From: Avibacterium sp. 20-132
GTDB lineage: Bacteria > Pseudomonadota > Gammaproteobacteria > Enterobacterales > Pasteurellaceae
Direction of reading: 5' to 3'
Length of the DNA: 64,000 nt
Assembly (NCBI RefSeq): GCF_023611925.1
Contig: NZ_CP091456.1
Coordinates: 1,716,001 to 1,780,000, forward strand
Shown here: positions 10,301-21,140 of the stretch, piece after piece
How the letters are laid out: the number at the start of each line of letters is the position of its first letter
Numbering within the stretch: position 1 is the stretch's first letter
The notes under the pieces: generated by a model
What the model was told of the DNA's origin: nothing
Databases searched by the model: none
What the model saw: the letters and a program-made list of their open reading frames with translations, nothing else
Made by a program: the position numbers and the translations under genes

Positions 10301-10356
10301 CCACCCAAACCACAGATGCAACACCTTGCAAAGTGAGATTAGTCGCAGCGAAATAG
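7351..10356 (+). CDS. Secreted polysaccharide lyase family 8, chondroitin ABC lyase-like
   Basis: 1001-residue enzyme predicted to cleave glycosaminoglycans by beta-elimination. It has a signal peptide (1-23, ending SVNA), an N-terminal carbohydrate-binding-like beta domain (about 25-185, with DFTGWRGIAVPFRDM), a helical catalytic domain (about 200-560), then beta-sandwich domains. Catalytic features match Proteus chondroitinase ABC I in order and spacing: H465 and Y472 (seven apart, in FKPDG..HHSQHYTAY) and R525 in SGRHP. GWDWNRFPGTTTIHLP near 652-667 is also typical of the family. The fourth catalytic residue, a glutamate in the Proteus enzyme, is not obvious; the likely equivalent segment (TDLHNNSMYAMKL) has His instead. 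It is in an operon with the porin. Exact substrate is uncertain. Confidence 0.85.
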   Translation: MKASLFPKLSLLTACVITGSVNAANYAWDFFEKAQPPAYLTVTNGQVAPSALHYKDGKQALHWQFEPKGRLVFSQNLDFSQNDDILPQTFMLWLYNDNALKQPLQFAFEQNGQVKKSFKINLDFTGWRGIAVPFRDMQGENVTSLDKLVIQAPDEAGSLYLDQLLFNVPVDNRYPIPDYQASFVNPTASTAVNKNWNGLLLYDQMLSKNYPHFDFNRSLHSDPQSESIYQRFEQVLNVFTDKPSAVDFSQILQKYQAFNISEKEGVIQGPMLDFPARQKFMKNDQVFSKQDQDFLLRSVSMRELGKVMLESAKALRMGQLTEEQRQQLEAKFLLATRYLFDQGFVRGSSIQIVTHMGYQNRELFDAWFLMRDLLEKQGLLEQAQGAMAWFSGTGRIFEPDERIVEANVDILNTQLQWIVKSILLLPNEQQRTGLLKQFSHWLSTTILQSKGVAGGFKPDGSIFHHSQHYTAYGKDAFGGLAPVVYAMSDSPYALNQDARERLNDVLYKMWVYSKDGHIPIVISGRHPTGKFSVAAAPFKWFALAGNEKNGEKINRTFAGIYAALSHKPTFEQVPAIAEPVGAWTMNYASMVIQRRHQDDPNLSWLAIARGFSRYLVGNESYEKNNRYGRYMSYGALEIIPQHFDDRGYRYDGWDWNRFPGTTTIHLPYPELKAQLLQLPAAGLEEMLLSTETYAGGTDLHNNSMYAMKLRGHSKYQQDSLFARKSYFLFDNQIIALGTDIQNADKQHRTETTLFQHSVAELQSVLVNGNAVSALGTKQEIKQAVTFADPAGNRYYVPEGQNVVFTYQEQESVDDRDDKPTKGKFATAVIDHGVAPKNGQYEYTILVAAKNDQMPAYQKLSQTNKLHAVKDKHSGQEAYAYFEAEHNDVGGIVLGSDQPVMVMAQQQDQSLDLSIVNPDLAFYKGIEADQVKAGKQAEVSIYSRQWRESASQTQNSTLTVKGKWQLKQASQCATATVKGETTLISTQTTDATPCKVRLVAAK

Positions 10357-10376
10357 CGCCTAAAAAACCATAAAAA

Positions 10377-10409
10377 AATACCGCACTTTAAAGTGCGGTA
10401 TTATTTTTT
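10377..10409. terminator. Bidirectional terminator from paired uptake signals
   Basis: AATACCGCACTT and AAGTGCGGTATT are perfect inverted uptake-signal cores with almost no loop. Ts follow on the plus strand and As precede, so the hairpin can stop both the lyase transcript (+) and the aspC transcript (-). Confidence 0.8.
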
Positions 10410-10419
10410 CAAATTTTGA

Positions 10420-11610
10420 TTAAAGCACTTTTACAATACTTTCACAAAGGTAACGAATGTTGTCTTCGGTGATACCTGCAACATTGATTCGCCCTGAACG
10501 TACAGCATAAATAGCAAATTCTTCTTTTAAGCGATCGACTTGCTCTGGTGTTAAACCACTAAATGAGAACATACCGTTTTGTTGTTCAATAAAGCTGAAG
10601 TCTTGCTGTGCGCCGTATTCTTTTAATAATGCGACGAATTGGTGACGCATTTCTTTAATACGATGACGCATTTCCCCTAGCTCGGTTGTCCATTCTTCTC
10701 TTAGTGCTGGATCGGCGAGTACGATCGCCACACTGGAAGCGCCGTGGGAGGCAGGGTTAGAGTAGAGTGTGCGGATAATGGATTTCACTTGAGTCAATGC
10801 TGTTGTGGCGATTTCCGCGGTTTCGGCAACTAAGGTAAACGCACCAACACGCTCATTATATAAGCCGAAGTTTTTAGAATAAGAACTCGCAATTAATAAT
10901 TCTTTATGGTTCGCTGCGAAAGTGCGTAAACCAAAGGCATCTTCTTCTAAACCATTTGCTAACCCTTGATAAGCGAAGTCGAATAGCGGTAACCAGCCAT
11001 TTTTAGCAGACATTTCAGCCAGTTGTTGCCATTGTTCTGGGGTTGGGTCGATACCTGTCGGGTTATGGCAGCAGCCGTGTAATAACACCACATCGCCTTC
11101 ACTTGCATTGCTTAAATCAGCGATTAAATTCTCCCAGTCAAGAGCTTTGCGTTCTGCATCATAGTAACGATATTCGCGAATAGTTACGCCCACCGCATTA
11201 AAAATCGCATTATGGTTTGGCCAAGTAGGCGTGCTAATCCAAACATTTTGGGCTTTTGTTTGACGTTTAATAAATTCTGCGGCAATACGCAATGCTCCAG
11301 TTCCACCAAGGCTTTGTACGGTTTTAGCTCGTCCTTGTTTTACAATTTCTGAATGCTCGCCAAACAAAACGCCTTGCGTACGCGCATTAAAATCAGCAAC
11401 ACCATCAATCGAAAGATAATTTTTGGTAGTTTCAGCCTCAAATAAACGTTGTTCGGCTGATTTCACCGCTTTCATAATGGGTGTGTTGCCTTTAGCATCT
11501 TTATAGACACCAATCCCTAAGTTGATTTTGTGAGTACGATCATCGGCTTTAAAGGCTTCACCTAAACCTAAAATAGGATCGGCTGGAGCAGCATTAATAT
11601 GTTCAAACAT
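10420..11610 (-). CDS. aspC: Aspartate aminotransferase
   Basis: PLP-dependent transaminase interconverting aspartate and 2-oxoglutarate with oxaloacetate and glutamate, and usually also acting on aromatic amino acids. The protein has 396 residues, the standard class I length. The PLP lysine is K246 in [15 protein letters not shown]. Other hallmarks are Y65 (TKNYLSIDG), the [11 protein letters not shown] loop at about 180-190 and the substrate-binding arginine near the C terminus in [11 protein letters not shown] preceded by AAGGAT. Single-gene unit between the shared terminator and a 170-base AT-rich promoter region. Confidence 0.95.
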   Translation of the reverse strand: MFEHINAAPADPILGLGEAFKADDRTHKINLGIGVYKDAKGNTPIMKAVKSAEQRLFEAETTKNYLSIDGVADFNARTQGVLFGEHSEIVKQGRAKTVQSLGGTGALRIAAEFIKRQTKAQNVWISTPTWPNHNAIFNAVGVTIREYRYYDAERKALDWENLIADLSNASEGDVVLLHGCCHNPTGIDPTPEQWQQLAEMSAKNGWLPLFDFAYQGLANGLEEDAFGLRTFAANHKELLIASSYSKNFGLYNERVGAFTLVAETAEIATTALTQVKSIIRTLYSNPASHGASSVAIVLADPALREEWTTELGEMRHRIKEMRHQFVALLKEYGAQQDFSFIEQQNGMFSFSGLTPEQVDRLKEEFAIYAVRSGRINVAGITEDNIRYLCESIVKVL

Positions 11611-11783
11611 CGTGATTATCCTTCTAATGTTGTGTTGAATTTGTGGTTAATAATGTTATTTCTCTAAGAGAAGAAATCCTGTGTAACGTTATACTTGAGA
11701 ATTCCCTCTGTTCGCAAGTATTTATTAGTACTAAGTTGGCTTTCTGTCTAAGAAAGTCAATATTTTTTCAAAAAATGCGATGA

Positions 11784-12881
11784 TTATTTAGATAATTTCA
11801 ATTTGTCTTTTGCCCAAGCTAAACCAGATTGATATTCTTGTGGCAGTACTTGCGAAAATTTATCCAGTAAATGCACTAGTTCTTGACGATCTGGATGAGC
11901 CAAATTGATATGCCCTAGCTTACGTCCTTCACGCACTTCTTTACCATACCAATGCAATTGACTAAATGGCATATTGAGCCATTGCAGATTATGCGTTGTG
12001 CCAATTAAATTAATCATCATTGCGGGCATTGTGCTAGTCAGTTCTGGTGTTGGCAAATTGAGTAATGCTCGTAAATGAAGTTCAAATTGGCTGATTGCAC
12101 AACCTAGTTGCGTCCAATGTCCACTGTTATGTACTCGAGGCGCAAGTTCATTAATGAGTAATTTATCGCCAATGACAAAACATTCCATTGCCATCACGCC
12201 GATATAATCTAGCTTGTGCATTATTTTTGCTAACATCGCTTCTGCTTGCTGTTGTAATACAGCCTGTTGTGGCTGAGCGCTATCTGCGACGCTATAACGT
12301 AAAATACCGTTTTGTTGCAGATTGTGTGTAATCGGATAAAAACGGGTTGCGCCGTCTTTAAATCTTGCCCCCACTAGAGATATTTCACCATCAAAGGGAA
12401 TAAATTTTTCCGCAATGACTTCGCCATATAAATCTTGAGTGATTTGCGCCTGATTTTCTTCGGTGATGATCCATTGACCACGTCCGTCATATCCCCCAGT
12501 ACGGCGTTTCACCACAACTTTATCGCCAATTTGCTGCCAAATATCTTGCCATTGGGAGGCAGAATGAATGAGTGTCCAAGGGGAAGTGGGAAGATTGAGT
12601 TCATCAAGAAGCGATTTTTGCGAAAGGCGGTCGGCGAGTAAGCCAAAAACGGAACGATTAATAAACTGCGGATGATTGGCTAAGGTTTCTGTCAGAGGTG
12701 TGTTTTCCCATCGTTCAATTTCTGCGGTAATTAAGCAACCTTCTTCCAGTTCAAACACGGGGGCATTGAAAGGCAATGGCACAACCTGAATATCTAAAGG
12801 CGCACCAGCATAGCGCAACATTCGTCCAAGTTGCCCATTACCTAACACATAAATAACAGGGTACAAAGCACTTTTTTGCAT
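11784..12881 (-). CDS. purK: N5-carboxyaminoimidazole ribonucleotide synthase
   Basis: ATP-grasp enzyme of purine synthesis; carboxylates AIR with bicarbonate to N5-CAIR, the substrate of PurE. From the ATG at 12881 the protein has 365 residues and begins MQKSALYPVIYVLGNGQLGRMLRYAG, a normal PurK nucleotide-fold start; AAGGA precedes it. A 14-residue upstream extension of the frame is not credible. ATP-grasp motifs KRRTGGYDGRGQ and MAMECFVI..LLINELAPRVHNSGHWT are intact. purE is not adjacent. The next gene upstream is carbonic anhydrase, which supplies bicarbonate, the PurK co-substrate; whether that pairing matters is a guess. Confidence 0.93.
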   Translation of the reverse strand: MQKSALYPVIYVLGNGQLGRMLRYAGAPLDIQVVPLPFNAPVFELEEGCLITAEIERWENTPLTETLANHPQFINRSVFGLLADRLSQKSLLDELNLPTSPWTLIHSASQWQDIWQQIGDKVVVKRRTGGYDGRGQWIITEENQAQITQDLYGEVIAEKFIPFDGEISLVGARFKDGATRFYPITHNLQQNGILRYSVADSAQPQQAVLQQQAEAMLAKIMHKLDYIGVMAMECFVIGDKLLINELAPRVHNSGHWTQLGCAISQFELHLRALLNLPTPELTSTMPAMMINLIGTTHNLQWLNMPFSQLHWYGKEVREGRKLGHINLAHPDRQELVHLLDKFSQVLPQEYQSGLAWAKDKLKLSK

Positions 12882-12910
12882 TATAAAATCCTTGATGATG
12901 TTGGTTAAAA

Positions 12911-12944
12911 AATAATGCCGCATAGAAAGTGCGGGGCATTTTTT
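12911..12944 (-). terminator. Terminator after carbonic anhydrase
   Basis: AATGCCGCA and TGCGGGGCATT pair imperfectly around TAGAAAG. Read on the minus strand the hairpin is followed by ATTTTTTAA. It lies just after the can stop codon, so purK probably has its own promoter in or after it. Confidence 0.5.
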
Positions 12945-12946
12945 GC

Positions 12947-13645
12947 TTATTTTTCTATTTGTTCAGTCGGCGTTTCAGCGTTTTCTTGTTCATCTTCATT
13001 TTGTTTTAAAAGACGAGAAATCGCACTTAAATAAGAAATTTCCAGCGTTTCGCGGCTCGTTGCCATTACGCCTTGATCAATCAAATAGCCGTCATTCACA
13101 TCATAAACCCAGCCGTGTAGGGAAAGTTTTTTCCCCCGTTTCCACGCCGATTGCACAATAGAAGAACGCCCAAGGTTGTAAACTTGCTCTGCAACGTTGA
13201 GTTTGGTTAGCATATCCGCACGTTTTTCTGGCGGCAGTTTACCCAATAAATGGCTATGTTTAAACCAAATATCACGAATATGTAATAACCAATTATTTAT
13301 CAAGCCTAAATCCTGTTCTGACATCGCCGCTTTAATTCCACCGCAGTTGGTATGCCCACAAATGATAATATGTTCAATATCCAATACATCCACAGCATAT
13401 TGCACCACTGAAAGGCAGTTTAAATCGGTATGGATCACTTGGTTTGCCACATTGCGATGGACAAACAGCTCACCGGGTCCAAGGTTGGTGAGCTTTTCCG
13501 CCGGCACACGACTATCAGAACAACCAATCCACAAATAACTTGGCTTTTGATGATCAGCAAGCTCACGAAAATAATCGGAATTTTCCTCTTTCATTCGTGT
13601 TGCCCAGCTATAATTATTGGCGAAAAGTTGCTCGATTTTTTTCAT
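12947..13645 (-). CDS. can: Beta-carbonic anhydrase
   Basis: Interconverts CO2 and bicarbonate in the cytoplasm. The protein has 232 residues. Zinc ligands are C42, H98 and C101 and the catalytic dyad is D44-R46 ([14 protein letters not shown]). W39, R64 and Y181, known as the non-catalytic bicarbonate-binding residues of the allosteric Haemophilus influenzae enzyme (HICA), are all present at identical numbers, so the same bicarbonate-sensitive type II regulation is expected. The C terminus ends in an acidic, polar tail. Single-gene unit upstream of purK. Confidence 0.96.
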   Translation of the reverse strand: MKKIEQLFANNYSWATRMKEENSDYFRELADHQKPSYLWIGCSDSRVPAEKLTNLGPGELFVHRNVANQVIHTDLNCLSVVQYAVDVLDIEHIIICGHTNCGGIKAAMSEQDLGLINNWLLHIRDIWFKHSHLLGKLPPEKRADMLTKLNVAEQVYNLGRSSIVQSAWKRGKKLSLHGWVYDVNDGYLIDQGVMATSRETLEISYLSAISRLLKQNEDEQENAETPTEQIEK

Positions 13646-13744
13646 TGAAATACTCCAAAATTAATGGATGCACAGTATAACGAATAATAAGACAAGGGTA
13701 AATTAAACTATACGAGATAAACAACAGGTATGAGTTGCTGGGGA

Positions 13745-13780
13745 AAGAGCGGTGAAAAATTAACAAAAATTTCACCGCAC
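13745..13780 (-). terminator. Terminator of the trp operon
   Basis: GCGGTGAAA (13749-13757) and TTTCACCGC (13770-13778) form a 9-bp stem. On the minus strand it is followed by TCTTTCC, a modest T-tract, and an uptake-signal core overlaps one arm. It lies about 30 bases beyond the trpA stop. Confidence 0.55.
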
Positions 13781-13806
13781 TTTTATGTTTTGAATTGAAG
13801 TTTAGC

Positions 13807-14613
13807 TTACAACGTGGCGTCTTTCATCGCTTTCACAAACTGAGCCAATTCGCTCAAGCATTTTTGATGATTATCTAGATTGCGTTCGATAATTTTGACT
13901 GTTGCAGAGCCTGAAATAGCCCCGGCTGCACCAAGTTGCAAGGCTTCTTTTACTTGTTGAGGCTGGGCGATGCCAAAACCTTGTAGAATTGGCGGCGCTT
14001 GGTGGGCTTTAAGTTGTTCTACAAGGGTATCTAAATTTGCTGCATGGCTTTGGTTTTCTGCACTGGTTACGCCAGCGCGAGAAACTAAATAGGTGTAGCC
14101 TTCGCTATGTTGTGCTACGCCTTTAATGGTTGCTTCATCCGCATTTGGTGGGCAGATAAACACAGGTTGTATGCCGTGTTTTTTCGCAGCACGGATATAA
14201 GGTTCAGCTGCAAGTAAAGGAATATCTGCCACAAGCACGGCATCCACGCCCACTTCGGTACAACGTTGATAGAAATGATCTAAACCCTGTGCATAAATTA
14301 AATTCGCACATAATAATAAACTGATCGGAATTTCAGGATATTTCGTCCGCACTTTTGCCAGCAGCTCAAAACTTTCTGCCGTACTACAACCAGCATTTAA
14401 GGCACGATTGTTAGCCGCTTGAATGACGGGGCCGTCTAATAAGGGATCAGAAAAAGGAAAACCCAGTTCTAACGCATCTGCACCGTTATCGACAAGGGTA
14501 CAAATAATCTCAAAAGAGCGTGCTAAATCGGGATCGCATAGCGTGACAAACGGCACGAATGCGCCTTCATTTTTAGTATTAAGTTGGGTGAATAAGGTTT
14601 CAAAACGGCTCAT
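13807..14613 (-). CDS. trpA: Tryptophan synthase alpha subunit
   Basis: Cleaves indole-3-glycerol phosphate to indole and glyceraldehyde-3-phosphate; indole tunnels to TrpB. The protein has 268 residues. Catalytic E49 ([11 protein letters not shown]) and D60 (LLDGP) are both present, as is the phosphate-binding GFGIAQP and GAISGSA region. Its ATG overlaps the trpB stop codon by one base (TAATG), indicating translational coupling. Last gene of the trp operon. Confidence 0.97.
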   Translation of the reverse strand: MSRFETLFTQLNTKNEGAFVPFVTLCDPDLARSFEIICTLVDNGADALELGFPFSDPLLDGPVIQAANNRALNAGCSTAESFELLAKVRTKYPEIPISLLLCANLIYAQGLDHFYQRCTEVGVDAVLVADIPLLAAEPYIRAAKKHGIQPVFICPPNADEATIKGVAQHSEGYTYLVSRAGVTSAENQSHAANLDTLVEQLKAHQAPPILQGFGIAQPQQVKEALQLGAAGAISGSATVKIIERNLDNHQKCLSELAQFVKAMKDATL

Positions 14614-15809
14614 TACACTTTCCCCTTTTCAGTTAAGATTTTATCCACTGTGAAAATATCTTTATCCCCACGCCCTGATAAATTTACGACGATTAATTGT
14701 TCTTTGTTTGGATTTTGTTGGATTAATTTTAACGCATAAGCCAACGCGTGTGAGCTTTCCAACGCAGGGATAATACCTTCGTGTTTGGCTAGCGCTTGGA
14801 AGGCATCTAGGGCTTCATCGTCCGTAATACTTTCATATTCTGCACGTCCGATAGCGTGTAAATGGGCGTGTTGTGGTCCCACAGAAGGGAAGTCTAAGCC
14901 CGCAGAAATACTGTAAGATTCTTCGATTTGTCCATCATCGGTTTGCATAATTGGCGATTTCATTCCGAAATAAATCCCCACTTTACCGTGGCGAAGTGGC
15001 GCGCCGTGTTGCCCAGTGGTAATGCCTTTGCCGGCAGGTTCAATGCCGATTAAACGTACTTGTGGTTGATCAATGAAATCAGCAAACATTCCAATGGCGT
15101 TAGACCCCCCGCCTACGGCAGCGATAATCACATCAGGTAAACGCCCTTCTTTTTCTAAAATTTGGCGTTTGGTTTCTTCGCCGATCATTTTTTGAAATTC
15201 ACGCACGATAGTTGGGAAAGGGTGAGGCCCTGCTGCGGTACCAAGTAAATAATGTGTGGTTTCATAGTTGGCAGACCAATCGCGCATTGCTTCACAACAG
15301 GCATCTTTTAACGAGCAAGAGCCTTTTTCAACGGGGATAACTTCCGCCCCCATCAAACGCATACGAAACACATTTGGTGATTGACGCTCCACATCTTTTG
15401 CCCCCATATAAATACGGCAAGGCATATCCAACATTGCACAAGCAAGGGCCGTAGCAACCCCGTGCTGACCAGCACCTGTTTCAGCAATGATGCGTGTTTT
15501 TCCCATTCGTTTAGCAAGTAAAATTTGCCCTAAAACTTGGTTAGTTTTGTGCGCACCACCGTGCAATAAATCTTCCCGTTTTAGGTAAAGTTTTGTTTTA
15601 GTACCTTTGGTGAGATTACGACACAGGGTCAATGCGGTAGGACGACCGGCATAGTTTTTCAGTAAATCTTGAAATTCCGCTTGAAATTCAGGATCGGCTT
15701 GTGCCGTTACAAAGGCGTGTTCCAGTTGTTTTAGCACAGGGACTAAAATTTCTGGCACATACATTCCGCCAAATTCACCAAAATACGGGTTAAGCTGGGT
15801 TTCTGACAT
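14613..15809 (-). CDS. trpB: Tryptophan synthase beta subunit
   Basis: PLP enzyme joining indole and serine to tryptophan. The protein has 398 residues. The PLP lysine is K88 in HGGAHKTNQ, the PLP phosphate loop is [10 protein letters not shown], and the oxyanion/activation loop [10 protein letters not shown] is intact. Sits between trpCF and trpA with 15 bases to trpCF, the standard C-B-A order. Confidence 0.98.
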   Translation of the reverse strand: MSETQLNPYFGEFGGMYVPEILVPVLKQLEHAFVTAQADPEFQAEFQDLLKNYAGRPTALTLCRNLTKGTKTKLYLKREDLLHGGAHKTNQVLGQILLAKRMGKTRIIAETGAGQHGVATALACAMLDMPCRIYMGAKDVERQSPNVFRMRLMGAEVIPVEKGSCSLKDACCEAMRDWSANYETTHYLLGTAAGPHPFPTIVREFQKMIGEETKRQILEKEGRLPDVIIAAVGGGSNAIGMFADFIDQPQVRLIGIEPAGKGITTGQHGAPLRHGKVGIYFGMKSPIMQTDDGQIEESYSISAGLDFPSVGPQHAHLHAIGRAEYESITDDEALDAFQALAKHEGIIPALESSHALAYALKLIQQNPNKEQLIVVNLSGRGDKDIFTVDKILTEKGKV

Positions 15810-15824
15810 AATTTTTCCTTATGC

Positions 15825-17234
15825 TTAATAATCTAAAATTTGTTGAAATAATTGCGCGAGCTTGTGGGCGTCTTTCACACCCGCACTGCTTTCAGCGCCT
15901 GAATTAATATCTAAACCTAAGCAATGTTGCGATAGGGCAAGTGCGACATTTTCCAGATTAATGCCCCCTGCGAGCATTGCTTTATTTTTTATTTCAGTAG
16001 GAATGAGCGACCAATCAAAGGGTTGCCCTGTACCACCTTGTTGCTTGGCAAGTTGGCTATCGAGGACATAGCGATCAATATGTGAAATGGGTTCAATTTG
16101 TACCGCACTTTGTTTTTCTACTGGAATGGAAATGGCTTGCCAAATTTGGCATTCAGTAGGCAATTGCTGACGTAATTGTGCAATAAATTCTGCCTTTTCA
16201 CTACCGTGTAACTGGACGGCAAAAAGCGTTAGCTGAGAAGCAATTTTTACAATAAAATCAATTTGTTGATTTTGGAACACACCGACAAAGCGTAATGGGG
16301 CTTGCGTCACAAGTTCTTGCGCTTGACGTAAAGACAATTTGCGTTTTGAGGTTTCAGCAAAAATCAATCCACCATATAAACCACCTTGTTGATACACGGC
16401 TTGAACATCTTGAGGGCGTGTTAGACCACAGACTTTATTTTCACCAAATATCACCGCCCTTACCGCATTGTTCAAATCATCGCTTCCCATTAGGCTGCTG
16501 CCAATTAAAAAGCCATTGACATAAGGTTTTAATTGTTGAACTTGTTGATGAGAATAAATGCCTGATTCGCTAATGATGATGCGATCCGCTGGGATCTGGC
16601 GAGCAAGAGGCGGTGTGCGGTCAAGATCGACAGAAAGATCGTGTAAATCACGATTGTTTATTCCGATAACTTTCGCCGCTAATGCAATAGCACGTTCTAA
16701 TTCTTGCTGATTAGAGGTTTCTGTTAGCACCCCCATACCTAATTCGTGGGCTAATTCTGCCAGTTGTGAATAAGTTTCATCATCTAACACGGAAAGCATC
16801 AGTAAAATCGCGTCAGCTTGGTGATAGCGTGCAAGGTAAACTTGATATGGGCTAATCATAAAATCTTTGCACAGCACAGGTTGGCTAACCTGCTGACGAA
16901 CTTGCTGAATATAAGCAAAATCCCCTTGAAAATATTTTTCATCCGTAAGCACGGAAATGGCTGCGGCATAATGCTTATATACTTGAGCAATTTCATCAAG
17001 GTTAAAGTCTGCACGAATTAAGCCCTTAGAAGGTGAGGCCTTTTTGCATTCTAAAATATAAGCCGGACGTTGATGCGTACCTTGTGCTAATGCTTGATAA
17101 AAAGAGCGGTCAGATTTTTCAAGTTTTTTTTCAAATGCTTGCAAAGGGAAGGCTTGCGATTTTGCCTCCACCCATTGTGCTTTATCTTGCACAATTTTTT
17201 GTAAAATCGTTGGAGTTTGGTTGTTAATGATCAT
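15825..17234 (-). CDS. trpC: Fused indole-3-glycerol phosphate synthase / PRA isomerase
   Basis: Bifunctional TrpC-TrpF fusion of 469 residues, as in E. coli. Residues about 1-255 form the IGPS barrel ([28 protein letters not shown] segment, [19 protein letters not shown]). Residues about 258-469 form the phosphoribosylanthranilate isomerase barrel ([11 protein letters not shown] with its catalytic cysteine, [30 protein letters not shown]). Together they convert PRA to CdRP and then to indole-3-glycerol phosphate. 15 bases downstream of trpD. Confidence 0.96.
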   Translation of the reverse strand: MIINNQTPTILQKIVQDKAQWVEAKSQAFPLQAFEKKLEKSDRSFYQALAQGTHQRPAYILECKKASPSKGLIRADFNLDEIAQVYKHYAAAISVLTDEKYFQGDFAYIQQVRQQVSQPVLCKDFMISPYQVYLARYHQADAILLMLSVLDDETYSQLAELAHELGMGVLTETSNQQELERAIALAAKVIGINNRDLHDLSVDLDRTPPLARQIPADRIIISESGIYSHQQVQQLKPYVNGFLIGSSLMGSDDLNNAVRAVIFGENKVCGLTRPQDVQAVYQQGGLYGGLIFAETSKRKLSLRQAQELVTQAPLRFVGVFQNQQIDFIVKIASQLTLFAVQLHGSEKAEFIAQLRQQLPTECQIWQAISIPVEKQSAVQIEPISHIDRYVLDSQLAKQQGGTGQPFDWSLIPTEIKNKAMLAGGINLENVALALSQHCLGLDINSGAESSAGVKDAHKLAQLFQQILDY

Positions 17235-17249
17235 TGTGTTTTCTCTTGA

Positions 17250-18254
17250 TTATTCTACTGCACGCAATGCGATTAAGGTTTCAAACGCTTTTCCTGAGGC
17301 AAGCACAGCAAGCACTTTTTCAGCATTTTGTTTCAAATCTTCATAGCCGAATAATTTCATTAATAAGGCGGTATTCATTGCCACCGCTTGGGCGTGTTCT
17401 GCTTTGCCTTTGCCTTGTAAAAGTGCGGTCAAAAATTTTGCATTTTCTTCTGGCTCACCGCCACGCAGACTTTCTAATGGTTGCGGCTCAAAACCAAAAT
17501 CGTAAGGGCTTAGACTATAACGTTCAATTTTTCCATCACGAATTTCTGCCACTTCTGTTTTGCCGTGGATGGCGACTTCATCTAAACCCGCACCGTGTAC
17601 CACAATGCTGTGTTTATGCCCTAAACGTACAGCCGTTTCTGCATAAGGGGCAATCAATTCGGGGGAATATACACCTAATAATTGATGTTTTGGGCGAGCA
17701 GGGTTACATAATGGGCCTAAAATATTAAAAATAGTGCGTGTTTTTAATGCTTGGCGAACAGGCACAGCGTGTTTGAAACCTGGGTGATATTGTTGTGCGA
17801 ATAAAAAGCAAATGCCAATTTCATCAAGGGCTTGGCGTGCTTGTTCCGCACTAATATTAATATTGACCCCTAATGCACTGAGAACATCACTTGCCCCAGT
17901 TTTACTGGATACGCTACGATTGCCGTGCTTTGCCACTTTCAAACCACAAGCAGCCCCCACAATGGCAGACGCTGTGGAGATATTAATGGTGTTTGCGCCA
18001 TCGCCACCGGTACCAACAATATCGGCAAACACATAATCAGGCGTTGGGAAATGGTTGGCATTAGCAAGGACGGCATTGACCGCACCGCTGATTTCTTCTG
18101 CACTTTCTCCACGCAATTTTAGCGCAATGAGTGCGGCTGCTAGCTGTTCGTTATTTAATTCGCCTTGCAAAATGGCATTAAATAGCTGTTCTGCTTGCGC
18201 TTGGGATAAAGATTGTTTATCAAAAAGTTGGTTAAGAAGTTGTTCGGTTTGCAT
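17250..18254 (-). CDS. trpD: Anthranilate phosphoribosyltransferase
   Basis: Transfers phosphoribose from PRPP to anthranilate. The protein has 334 residues and is free-standing, not fused to TrpG as in E. coli. The PRPP-binding [15 protein letters not shown] loop (about 81-95) and [15 protein letters not shown] (about 108-122) are intact. It is separated from the upstream tautomerase-like gene by 324 bases with a strong hairpin, so it may be partly uncoupled from the first operon genes or have a second promoter. Confidence 0.97.
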   Translation of the reverse strand: MQTEQLLNQLFDKQSLSQAQAEQLFNAILQGELNNEQLAAALIALKLRGESAEEISGAVNAVLANANHFPTPDYVFADIVGTGGDGANTINISTASAIVGAACGLKVAKHGNRSVSSKTGASDVLSALGVNINISAEQARQALDEIGICFLFAQQYHPGFKHAVPVRQALKTRTIFNILGPLCNPARPKHQLLGVYSPELIAPYAETAVRLGHKHSIVVHGAGLDEVAIHGKTEVAEIRDGKIERYSLSPYDFGFEPQPLESLRGGEPEENAKFLTALLQGKGKAEHAQAVAMNTALLMKLFGYEDLKQNAEKVLAVLASGKAFETLIALRAVE

Positions 18255-18578
18255 TGGGTATTCCTTTCAATTCTGTTAATTTTATTTTTAAATTTTAATC
18301 GTGTATATCTATTTTAGGTTTAGGTTTTCGCCCTAAAGGCGACCTACTTTTCTTTGCTTGTGCAAAGCAAAGTAGGCAAAAGAAAGCACACCCTAGTCTT
18401 GTTTTTCCTCATTCCAACTAAATTTTTCGGGCGGCGAAAAAAGAGATCTTGTTCCGTTTCACTACACAAAATTACAATTTTTTTTCGCCTAAAAATTTAG
18501 CTTCCATTCGGACGAGACTGAAGGGAACCCGAAGGTGCTTTGTTTAATATTTCATAATAACTAAAATACAAAGTTTGG
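18255..18578. repeat. Intra-operon gap with strong hairpin, possible dispersed repeat
   Basis: 324 bases without a gene inside the trp operon. The core is CCTACTTTTCTTTGC (18343-18357) and GCAAAGCAAAGTAGG (18362-18376), a 15-bp stem with one mismatch and a short TTGT loop. A smaller hairpin, CGCC/GGCG (18329-18341), lies beside it, and 18377-18540 carries purine-rich sequence ending near CTGAAGGGAACCCGAAGG. The look is that of a palindromic intergenic repeat. No T-tract follows on the minus strand, so it is not an obvious terminator; mRNA processing or stabilisation is possible. Confidence 0.55.
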
Positions 18579-19557
<979 letters not shown>

Positions 19558-19566
19558 AGAGTTTCC

Positions 19567-21111
19567 TTATTGTGCAAGTTGGTTGGTTTGCATAATGGCA
19601 TTAATTACCGCTCTGGCTTTGTGGCGAGTTTCATCTGCTTCCATTTGGGGATCAGAATCTAGCACTTCACCGCAGCCAGCTTGGATATAAGCAATGTTGT
19701 TTTGCACGAAAGCAGAGCGGATCACAATACAGGTATCGAAATTTCCATCTGATGAGAGATAGCCCACTGCACCGCCATAGCTATGGCGTTTTTGTTGTTC
19801 CACTTGATAGATTAATTGCATTGCTTTGATTTTTGGTGCGCCCGTGAGCGTTCCCATATTCATACAGGCTTGATAAGCATGCAAGGCATCTAATTCAGGG
19901 CGAAGTTTACCCACCACGCGAGAGACCAAGTGCATAATGTGTGAATAACGATCCACTTGCATTAAGTCTTTCACTTGACGTGTACCACTTTGGCAAACCC
20001 GTGCGATATCATTCCGTGCTAAATCCACTAGCATTAAATGTTCTGCTAACTCTTTTTTATCTAAACGTAATTCTAATTCTAAACGCGCATCCAGTTCGGG
20101 ATCGATATTCCCTTGAGCATCAAATCCTCTTGGGCGTGATCCTGCAATAGGGTAAATTTCTAATTGGCGAGAATCTTGGCTGTATTTTAATGCACTTTCA
20201 GGGGACGCACCAAATAGCGTGAAATCGTCATCTTGCATATAAAACATATAAGGGCTTGGATTATTCACTTTTAATTGGCGGTAAGTAGCAAGACTGTTTG
20301 GACAAGCCAAAGAAAAACGGCGTGAAGGCACAATTTGAAATACATCACCAATGTTGATGTGGTGTTTTAAACGGCGAATAATCTCTTTAAAGGGGTCATC
20401 TTCAATGTTCACGCTCACTTTCGTTGAAGCCGATTGGAGAGGTAAGTGCGGTTCAATTTTCTGTAATTTTTGCGTAATTTGTACCGCACTTTGTTCCGTG
20501 GCAGAAAGCACATTTTGATTAAAACAGAAGGTTTGGAGTTGAGCTTGTTGGCGTTGATGATCGAGAATCAATAAATTTTCTGCTAAATAGAAAACGTAGT
20601 CAGGACAGCTTAAGCCATCATTGTGTAGTACAATATTTTCCATTGGAATAAAATTTGCCACTAAATCATAAGCAAATAGGCCACCAAGAAAAATGGGGGT
20701 TTCGCTTGTTTTGTAAAGCGCGGTTAAGCAACGTAAACCATCAAAAATTGTGGGCGCTTGTAATTTACTGTCTTCATCAAGATCTGGATTGAGTGGCGCA
20801 AATTCCGCGATGAGTTGATTGTTTTGCTGTAAAAGGCGTTGTGCCATATGTTGTAATTTTTCTTGTAGCAAAGGTAATAATGCCACACCATTTTCATTTA
20901 ATGCGTTAAAGGTTACGCATTGACCTAAACAGCTAATTTTTAACGCAGAATTAATTAATAAAAGACTTTTTAAGCTATTTTTACTGCTGATTTCGGCGGA
21001 TTCAAGTAAGAGTGTATTGGTTTGATCTTGGCATAATGTCGCAAAAACAGCGGTTGGATCGCTGTGATAAGCCACATTTTGTGAAAATACGTGGAGAAAA
21101 GGCATTGTCAT
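19567..21111 (-). CDS. trpE: Anthranilate synthase component I
   Basis: Makes anthranilate from chorismate with ammonia from TrpG. The protein has 514 residues. Chorismate-binding motifs are intact: DVFQIVPSRRF, FGASPESALKY, PIAGSRPRG, DLARNDIARVCQ, HLVSRVVGKL, MGTLTGAPKIKAM and SYGGAVGYLS. The allosteric tryptophan-site LLESAE motif is visible near residue 34. First gene of the operon; start at 21111 or two codons later (MTMPF). The promoter is about 30 bases upstream, leaving no room for a leader peptide. Confidence 0.97.
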   Translation of the reverse strand: MTMPFLHVFSQNVAYHSDPTAVFATLCQDQTNTLLLESAEISSKNSLKSLLLINSALKISCLGQCVTFNALNENGVALLPLLQEKLQHMAQRLLQQNNQLIAEFAPLNPDLDEDSKLQAPTIFDGLRCLTALYKTSETPIFLGGLFAYDLVANFIPMENIVLHNDGLSCPDYVFYLAENLLILDHQRQQAQLQTFCFNQNVLSATEQSAVQITQKLQKIEPHLPLQSASTKVSVNIEDDPFKEIIRRLKHHINIGDVFQIVPSRRFSLACPNSLATYRQLKVNNPSPYMFYMQDDDFTLFGASPESALKYSQDSRQLEIYPIAGSRPRGFDAQGNIDPELDARLELELRLDKKELAEHLMLVDLARNDIARVCQSGTRQVKDLMQVDRYSHIMHLVSRVVGKLRPELDALHAYQACMNMGTLTGAPKIKAMQLIYQVEQQKRHSYGGAVGYLSSDGNFDTCIVIRSAFVQNNIAYIQAGCGEVLDSDPQMEADETRHKARAVINAIMQTNQLAQ

Positions 21112-21140
21112 TGGAATTCCTTTTTTGCATAAAATAATAA

